The notes below the pieces were generated by a model. The model was given only the letters and a program-made list of their open reading frames with translations, was not told the DNA's origin and did not search any database. From NCBI GenBank assembly GCA_900539035.1, contig UQAU01000047.1, positions 1-10,288 on the forward strand: DNA of 10,288 nt, read 5' to 3'. The stretch comes from an uncultured Collinsella sp. GTDB lineage: Bacteria > Actinomycetota > Coriobacteriia > Coriobacteriales > Coriobacteriaceae. Both the position numbers and the translations under genes were made by a program. This document shows positions 5,793 through 10,288 of this stretch, in pieces. Numbering within the stretch: the first letter of the stretch is position 1; each line of letters begins with the position of its first letter.

Positions 5793-6635
5793 TTACGCGA
5801 TGGTCGCGGTGTAAGAGGCGACGTCCTCGTAGGAATCGGTCAGATAGGCGTCGATGCCGATGGTCGTGTTGACCAGGTCGTCAAGGCTGTCAAGCTCGCC
5901 GTTCGAGAACGTGAATTCCTCGGTGGCGTTGGTACCGGGCATCAGGTGAGCCGAGAACCAGGGTTCCTTCATAGTGCCGTTGACATTGGTCTTGCCGGAG
6001 GGAGCGTAGAAGGTCAGGTCCTTGTCGCTCTTGTTGGTGATGTTAACGACAAAGCCGATGTCGCCCCAGTCGTCCTTGAACTTCTCGGTGATGGTGATGG
6101 TGCACAGGTCGTCATCGGCGACGGTGACGGCGGGGGAGATTTCGATGCTCTGGACGTCGTCGTCTTCGACGGCCTCATCGATCTCCTCTTCCTTCTCGGC
6201 GTTCTCGCGATCCTTCTTTACCGTACCGGACAGATCCTTGTCGGACTTGGTGAAGATAAACTTGTCGCCGTCCACCTCCAGGACGAGCTTGTCGTCCTTG
6301 AGCTTCAGATCGTGCGATTCATCTTCGGCGGTGACGGTTGCGGTGGTGGCGTCCTTGGCCTCCCACTTAAGGTCGACAACCTCAAGGAACAGGTCGAGGG
6401 TGCCCGTGCCGTCCTCATCGAGGATCAGGATGCAGTTGACGCCCCACTCTTCGAGCATATCCATGTACTCATCGGTGAGCTCTTCGCCATCCAAGGTTCC
6501 ACCCGAGTACTGCCAGCTGCCGACGAAGTTGGCCTTGGGGTCTTTGCCGCCGCTGCTGCAGCCCGTCAGGGCAAAGGCGAGCGCCAGGACGCATGTTAGA
6601 AATGCGAGTACGGACTTTTTGAACGTTGTCTTCAT
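5793..6635 (-). CDS. Secreted acidic lipoprotein, two-domain
   Basis: The 280-residue product begins with a lipoprotein signal peptide: basic MKTTFKK, a hydrophobic stretch, then lipobox LTGC with C26 as the lipid-modified residue. It should be anchored on the outer face of the membrane. Residues 37-135 start with FVGSWQYSGG and look like a lipocalin-like beta domain. A very acidic linker (about 140-162, rich in E and D) leads to a C-terminal domain (163-280) with GFVVNITNKSDKDLTFYAP, an immunoglobulin-like fold resembling DUF4352/DUF5067-type lipoproteins. Both fold guesses are by eye. AAGGAGG lies about six bases before the ATG. It follows the SPFH gene by 81 bases on the same strand, so it is probably the last gene of that operon, though a hairpin in the gap could separate it. 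The function is unknown. Confidence 0.85.
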   Translation of the reverse strand: MKTTFKKSVLAFLTCVLALAFALTGCSSGGKDPKANFVGSWQYSGGTLDGEELTDEYMDMLEEWGVNCILILDEDGTGTLDLFLEVVDLKWEAKDATTATVTAEDESHDLKLKDDKLVLEVDGDKFIFTKSDKDLSGTVKKDRENAEKEEEIDEAVEDDDVQSIEISPAVTVADDDLCTITITEKFKDDWGDIGFVVNITNKSDKDLTFYAPSGKTNVNGTMKEPWFSAHLMPGTNATEEFTFSNGELDSLDDLVNTTIGIDAYLTDSYEDVASYTATIA

Positions 6636-6674
6636 GGTGTCCTCCTTTATCGAACGAAGCCCATAGAAGCAAAT

Positions 6675-6697
6675 GCGGGGGTGGCGGACCCCCCCGC
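6675..6697 (-). terminator. Hairpin between SPFH and lipoprotein genes
   Basis: GCGGGGG (6675-6681) pairs with CCCCCGC (6691-6697) around a 9-nt loop. On the minus strand the stem is followed by ATTTGCTTCT, which is only partly T-rich. It may weaken read-through from the SPFH gene into the lipoprotein gene or protect the upstream message. No clear promoter for the lipoprotein gene is seen in the rest of the gap. Confidence 0.4.
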
Positions 6698-6716
6698 CAA
6701 TTACCAGATAGAGGGG

Positions 6717-7958
6717 TTAGGGCCTGGGCGTTCCGCAGTTGCTGCAGAACTTGCCGCCGTTTTCGCTGCCGCAGTTGGGGCAGAACCACTTGGTCGGTGC
6801 CGGGGCGGGTGCGGGACTGCCACACTCGGGGCAGAACTTGCCGGTGTTGGTGGCACCGCAGCTGCAGGTCCACGTGCCGGCCGCGGGGGCAGCGGCAGGA
6901 GCCGGTGCGGGGGCGGGAGCCGGAGCCGGCTGCGGGGCAGCCTGCTGCTGTGCCTGACCGGCGGCGAACAGCTGGCTAGCGTTCATGCCGCCCATGCCAC
7001 CTGCCATGCCCATGCCCATAAAGCCTGCCATCGCGCCGTTGGGGTTGGCCGCCGCGGCGCGCATCGCATCGCTCTGGGCGCTGGCGATGTTGGCGGCTGC
7101 CATGGTGGGATCGCGCATGACCGCGGCCTTCTGCAGGTCCTTGATCATCTGCTCGTCTTCTTGCGAGGCGGCGATGGAGTTGACGCCAAAGCTCACGATC
7201 TCGACGCCGCGCAGGTCGCGCCAGTCGGCCGAGAGGACCTCGTTGAGCGCGCGGGCGAGCTCGGTGGTGTGACCGGGGATGGCGCTGTAACGAATGCCCA
7301 TCTCCGAGATCTTGGCAAAGGCGGGCTGCAGGGCGGTGAGCAGCTCGGACTTAAGCTGGCTGTCGATCTTGTCGCGCGTGTAGCTATCGGTCACGTTGCC
7401 GCATACGTTGGTGTAGAACAGCAGCGGGTTGGTGATGCGGTACGAATACTCGCCGTTGCAGCGCACGGAGATGTCGACGTCCAGGCCAATGTTGTTATCG
7501 ACCACGCGGAAGGGCACGGGCGAGGCGGTGCCGTACTTGTTGCCGATGATCTCCTTGGTGTTGATGAAGTAGACGCGCTGGTCCTTGCCCGCGTCGCCGC
7601 CAAAGGTAAAGCGGCTGCCGATATTGGCGAAGGTCTCCTTGATGGAATCGCCCAGGTTGCCGCTAAAGACGCTCGGCTCGCTGCCGGTATCGAAGACAAA
7701 CTCACCGGGCTCCAGCGCGACTTCGATGATCTTGCCGTTTTGCACCACGAGCATGCCTTGTCCGTCGTTGACGGCGATGACCGAGCCGTTGGAGATGACG
7801 TTGTCCTCGCCGCGCGTGTTGGAGCTGCGGCCACCGGTACGTTTGCTGCCCTTGCAGGCCAAGACGTCAGCAGGCATCGATTCGCAGTAGATAAATTCCT
7901 TCCACTGGTCGGCCATGACGCCGCCGGCAGCTCCCAATCCAGCTTTCAAGAGTCCCAT
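6717..7958 (-). CDS. SPFH-domain protein with two C-terminal zinc ribbons (YdjI-like)
   Basis: The 413-residue protein belongs to the YdjI / COG4260 SPFH group, sometimes named 'virion core protein'. SPFH proteins form membrane-associated oligomers; B. subtilis YdjI works with YdjG, YdjH and PspA in membrane stress (family knowledge). The conserved N-terminal region has ADQWKEFIYCESMPADVL, then the SPFH core (about 55-265) with LEPGEFVFDTG. A helical stretch (265-305) and a Met/Gly-rich segment (308-326) lead to an Ala/Pro repeat linker (341-360). Zinc ribbon 1 uses C365, C367, C376, C379 and ribbon 2 uses C393, C396, C405, C408. There is no clear membrane span, so recruitment probably needs the neighbouring YdjG-like protein. 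GAAAGGA lies eight bases before the ATG; the gap to the upstream gene is 48 bases. Confidence 0.93.
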   Translation of the reverse strand: MGLLKAGLGAAGGVMADQWKEFIYCESMPADVLACKGSKRTGGRSSNTRGEDNVISNGSVIAVNDGQGMLVVQNGKIIEVALEPGEFVFDTGSEPSVFSGNLGDSIKETFANIGSRFTFGGDAGKDQRVYFINTKEIIGNKYGTASPVPFRVVDNNIGLDVDISVRCNGEYSYRITNPLLFYTNVCGNVTDSYTRDKIDSQLKSELLTALQPAFAKISEMGIRYSAIPGHTTELARALNEVLSADWRDLRGVEIVSFGVNSIAASQEDEQMIKDLQKAAVMRDPTMAAANIASAQSDAMRAAAANPNGAMAGFMGMGMAGGMGGMNASQLFAAGQAQQQAAPQPAPAPAPAPAPAAAPAAGTWTCSCGATNTGKFCPECGSPAPAPAPTKWFCPNCGSENGGKFCSNCGTPRP

Positions 7959-8006
7959 GGTGATCTTCCTTTCTCGTCAAAGGCCGGGTGGTATTGGTTG
8001 GATTGC

Positions 8007-9329
8007 TTAGTCGTCCTTGTCGTCTTTCATGACAACGGTGGTCTCGGTGTGGCTGAAGGTGTCGTGCTTCTCGGTCAGGTCGAGCTCGCCACAATACTCA
8101 TCGGCACAGGTTGCTTCGTTGGCCGTCTTGAGCTGGCCTACCAGTAGCACGTCTCCGATGATTACGATGATCAGCGGCGCGATGATGTTGATGAGGATGC
8201 CCTCGATATCAAAGGTGAGGTAATCCGGGTCGAAGGCGTATTCCCCCATAAAGAGAATCTGGGAGAGGATAAATCCGATCATAAAGAACAGCACCGAGGC
8301 GATGGCGAGCTTGGGCTTGGAGCAGGGGAGCTCGCCGACCAAGCGGCCGGTCTGGCCATTCATGGCAAACAGGTAGCTCTTGCCGTTCCACGAGGTGGAG
8401 AGCATCCAGACGGGGAACAGGGCGTAGTCGCTGTCTTCCCAGGTGTAGTCGAGCTGCTTGCTTTCGACCGTGGCATCGTCGTATTCGTCGACGACGGTCT
8501 CGCGCAGGGCCGAGATCGTGCTTTCTTCCATGCGGCGCTCGGCGCGCGCCTTGCAAGTCTCGCAGTCCTCGTCGTAACGGTTGGCGATGTAGCCGGGCAT
8601 ATATGCGACCGAGAACGGACGCAGTGCGTCGTAGTCAAACGGCTCGATGGCGTCCATGTGGCCGTCGGGCATCTTGGACGATCCGTCGACGGGCACGCGC
8701 TTAAACGAGATATTGCCCTTGCGATAGGCATCGTAGTGGTCGGTGGTCGTGACGGTGCGGTCGGATTCCTCGGTCACGGTCTCGTTGGTCGCGTCAAAGT
8801 ACACTTCGCCGTCAACGCGGGCGCCGTAGAGCCAAAACGGCACGTAGACACCTTGGACCTCGTCGATGTGGTTGCCGGTGACAAAGCTCTTGGGCAGCAA
8901 GATTTTGCCCTTGTAGTGTTCCTTGAGTGCGGCCGTGACGTCATCGCGCCCGAGTTTAAACGGAATCACCAGGTCGGGCGAGAAGTCGCCAGAGAGCTGG
9001 CCGGGCGCCACGGCGGAGTTGCCGCAGTACGGGCAGGTGGTGACGGTGACGGTGCCGTCGGACACGAGCTCGGCGCCGCACGACGAGCAGATGTAGCCGG
9101 CGTTTTGGGCGAGCTCCTGCACCGCGTCGTCGGCGACGGGCTTGGGCGTTGCGGCTGCTGCATCGGCTTTGGCATCTGCCTTGTCTTGGCGCTCGCGATA
9201 GAGGGCCTCGACTTCTTCGATTTCAAAACGAGAATCGCAGTAGTCGCAGACGAGCTTTTGCTCGGCACTGGCAAAGTGAAGGGGGCCGCCACACGCGGGG
9301 CATTGATAGTTGACGCTCTCGAAGGCCAT
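8007..9329 (-). CDS. YdjG-like membrane protein with two zinc ribbons
   Basis: The 440-residue protein matches the TFIIB-type zinc-ribbon / YdjG group. Ribbon 1 (C10, C13, C28, C31) and ribbon 2 (C81, C84, C99, C102) are separated by an Ala/Asp-rich linker. A large conserved region follows (about 115-330) with LVIPFKLGRDD, GVYVPFWLYGARVDG and LFPVWMLSTSWNGKSYLFAMNGQTG. An inner CETC (256-259) may be a further metal or redox site. Two membrane spans lie at about 340-362 and 377-398, with a short acidic tail. In B. subtilis, YdjG helps bring the SPFH protein YdjI to the membrane (family knowledge), and the adjacent SPFH gene suggests the same here. AAAGGA lies six bases before the ATG; the gap to the upstream DUF4428 gene is 24 bases. 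Confidence 0.9.
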   Translation of the reverse strand: MAFESVNYQCPACGGPLHFASAEQKLVCDYCDSRFEIEEVEALYRERQDKADAKADAAAATPKPVADDAVQELAQNAGYICSSCGAELVSDGTVTVTTCPYCGNSAVAPGQLSGDFSPDLVIPFKLGRDDVTAALKEHYKGKILLPKSFVTGNHIDEVQGVYVPFWLYGARVDGEVYFDATNETVTEESDRTVTTTDHYDAYRKGNISFKRVPVDGSSKMPDGHMDAIEPFDYDALRPFSVAYMPGYIANRYDEDCETCKARAERRMEESTISALRETVVDEYDDATVESKQLDYTWEDSDYALFPVWMLSTSWNGKSYLFAMNGQTGRLVGELPCSKPKLAIASVLFFMIGFILSQILFMGEYAFDPDYLTFDIEGILINIIAPLIIVIIGDVLLVGQLKTANEATCADEYCGELDLTEKHDTFSHTETTVVMKDDKDD

Positions 9330-9353
9330 GATCGGTCCTTTCGCTGCCGGAGG

Positions 9354-10091
9354 CTATGCGCCGATGGCGCCGCCGCAGTATTCGCAGCGCCCGCTGGCAT
9401 CGGGAATGGTGGTGGCTCCGCAGAAGGGGCAGGTCACCGCGGTCTTGGGGGCCTTGGCGGCCACGACGCTGTCGCGCGTCTCCTGGCGCAGCTGCACCAG
9501 CGCATCGCGGACTTCGGTTGCCTGGCGCTTGGCCTCGCGATATTCGATGGAGCCGCGCTGATCGATGGTGGAGTCGTTCACGCGCAGGTTGATCTCGGTA
9601 AAGTACGGCGTGTTGACGTGGATGGTCAGATTAAAGTCGTAATCCAGGTCGTAGCGCGGCGGGTTGTAGCTCTCGCGCTCGCCGTCCTTGGTCTCGCGAT
9701 AGATCTCGGTGCGCTGCTCGTCGATATCCATATCGCAGCCGAGTACCTGCGAAAACTCGATGATGTCGGGATTGGCGTCGCGCCAGCGGCTCTGCGAAGT
9801 GATGATCAGCAGGCCCGCGTCCTCATCGAGCATAATATTGGTGCGCCCGGCAGAAAGCGTGCGCGTGGGGTTGAACGAAGACAGGCGCTCGGCGTTGGCC
9901 TCGCGGTAGGCGAGTTGCTCACGGATATCGTCCGCGGTGCTGGAGCGATAGCCGTGAAAGTAGGGGGAGAGCTTGCCGGCGCACTCTTTGCACAGGTAGC
10001 CTTCATTGATTTTTGTCTTACCTAGAAGTCCCAGCTCGGTACCGCAAATCGCGCACTCTTTCTTCTCGAACATCTTGTCAAAGAAGCCCAT
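9354..10091 (-). CDS. DUF4428 protein with N- and C-terminal zinc ribbons
   Basis: The 245-residue soluble protein starts with a DUF4428 domain: MGFFDKMFEKKECAICG then NEGYLCKECAGKLSPYF, with zinc ligands C13, C16, C34, C37. A helical region (about 52-75) is followed by a beta-rich middle (82-170) that may be a PH-like fold (guess), then a charged helix (182-212). The C-terminal ribbon has C221, C224, C236, C239 in CPFCG and CEYCG. DUF4428 has no known function; related proteins are often near SPFH/YdjI genes (recollection). It is the first gene of the leftward operon. GGGAGGC (10102 down to 10096) lies about five bases before the ATG, and its leader can form a hairpin that covers this site. 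Confidence 0.88.
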   Translation of the reverse strand: MGFFDKMFEKKECAICGTELGLLGKTKINEGYLCKECAGKLSPYFHGYRSSTADDIREQLAYREANAERLSSFNPTRTLSAGRTNIMLDEDAGLLIITSQSRWRDANPDIIEFSQVLGCDMDIDEQRTEIYRETKDGERESYNPPRYDLDYDFNLTIHVNTPYFTEINLRVNDSTIDQRGSIEYREAKRQATEVRDALVQLRQETRDSVVAAKAPKTAVTCPFCGATTIPDASGRCEYCGGAIGA

Positions 10092-10096
10092 GGCTG

Positions 10097-10137
10097 CCTC
10101 CCATCAACAGGTAGCGTGTGTCACTTTTGATGATGGG
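10097..10137 (-). promoter_or_regulatory. Leader hairpin covering the ribosome binding site
   Basis: On the minus-strand message, CCCATCA (10137 to 10131) can pair with TGATGGG (10106 to 10100), a perfect 7-bp stem with a 24-nt loop. The right arm includes the GGG of the GGGAGG ribosome binding site of the DUF4428 gene, so folding could lower translation. Only the pairing is seen; a regulatory role is inference. Confidence 0.3.
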
Positions 10138-10189
10138 GGAGTGTGCGATCCTTCGCGATACCCAGACGGCTCAAGGAGTCTCCACAACT

Positions 10190-10235
10190 GGGACACATGG
10201 CCCATTTTTGACTAGTCATTGGGTGTTCCTATAGT
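10190..10235 (+). promoter_or_regulatory. Rightward promoter for a gene beyond the window
   Basis: TTGACT (10208-10213) and TATAGT (10230-10235) each match 5 of 6 consensus bases and are 16 bp apart. Upstream lies GGGACACATGGCCC (10190-10203), a near-copy of the element at 1550-1563. The -35 sits inside the 10-bp palindrome TGACTAGTCA (10209-10218). No coding region begins before the window end, so the target gene is outside. Confidence 0.5.
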
Positions 10236-10243
10236 TTTGTCAA
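10215..10243 (-). promoter_or_regulatory. Candidate promoter of the DUF4428/YdjG/SPFH/lipoprotein operon
   Basis: On the minus strand a perfect -35, TTGACA (10243 to 10238), is followed after 17 bp by AATGAC (10220 to 10215), which matches only 3 of 6 bases of the -10. It overlaps the rightward promoter, so the two may compete or share control. The leader would be about 115 nt. The region from 10092 to the window end is otherwise non-coding. Confidence 0.35.
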
Positions 10244-10288
10244 CCGTCGGGGCTACTCCCGGTAGGGCACCCTGTCGCGCATCACGGC

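Noticed and set aside
5679..6599. Long open frame on the plus strand opposite the lipoprotein
   Set aside because: It is the complement of a gene with a clear lipobox and ribosome binding site. Its product is Val/Gly/Asp-rich with no recognisable domain, typical of an antisense frame in GC-rich DNA.
6890..6935. Short GC-rich direct repeats
   Set aside because: They simply encode the Ala/Pro linker of the SPFH protein.
6681..8147. 488-residue open frame on the plus strand opposite the SPFH gene
   Set aside because: It is an antisense shadow of the SPFH gene, low in complexity and without a ribosome binding site or domain. The minus-strand gene has strong family features.
8658..10025. 455-residue open frame on the plus strand opposite the YdjG-like and DUF4428 genes
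   Set aside because: It crosses the boundary of two well-supported minus-strand genes and is Val/Gly/Ala-rich with no domain.
1..10288. CRISPR arrays, tRNA or rRNA genes, insertion sequences or phage genes
   Set aside because: No regularly spaced repeats, tRNA-like folds, transposase or phage structural proteins were seen. The virus-like name sometimes given to the SPFH family does not mean viral origin.

Overview
The window looks like chromosomal DNA from a Collinsella-type member of the Coriobacteriia (Actinomycetota). This assignment is by recollection of family and style (high G+C, strong AGGAGG-like ribosome binding sites, luxS next to a DUF4867 gene, a three-gene sensor/regulator cluster, Coriobacteria-like acidic lipoprotein); no search was run. 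There is no sign of phage, insertion sequence, CRISPR or RNA genes. Nine real genes or gene remnants are seen. The left half is transcribed rightward, the right half leftward, and they converge at about 5600-5790.

Left part (1-1490): luxS (154-642), encoding S-ribosylhomocysteine lyase, ends in a probable terminator. A DUF4867 cupin-like gene (787-1431) follows, with its own promoter and a perfect 8+8 bp inverted repeat that looks like a repressor operator. Directly behind its stop codon lies a 51-bp, nearly perfect long hairpin.

Middle (1586-5599): a tightly coupled signalling operon. The first gene codes for a multi-span membrane sensor with a PAS-like segment, a coiled coil and a degenerate histidine-kinase core. 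It lacks the phospho-acceptor histidine and the ATP-binding N-box, and its 5' end is out of frame by one base in this sequence. The second gene is an intact membrane histidine kinase of the HisKA_3/NarX-DesK type. The third is its NarL/LuxR-type response regulator. The genes overlap by 4 bp (GTGA, then ATGA), so the three proteins are probably made together and work as one system. The stimulus and targets are unknown.

Convergent intergenic region (5600-5792): three strong stem-loops, the first being a 17-bp perfect stem.

Right part (5793-10091, minus strand, read right to left): a probable four-gene operon made of a DUF4428 zinc-ribbon protein, a YdjG-like double-zinc-ribbon membrane protein, a YdjI-like SPFH protein with two C-terminal zinc ribbons, and a secreted lipoprotein. 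The three cytosolic-facing proteins carry six four-cysteine zinc-ribbon motifs in total. The set resembles the Bacillus subtilis ydjGHI membrane-stress module but has no PspA or YdjH in the window and adds DUF4428 and the lipoprotein. Its probable promoter region (10190-10243) also holds a good rightward promoter, pointing to a divergent gene beyond the window end. The most interesting candidates for a little-described system are this SPFH/zinc-ribbon/lipoprotein operon and the dead-kinase/live-kinase/regulator trio.
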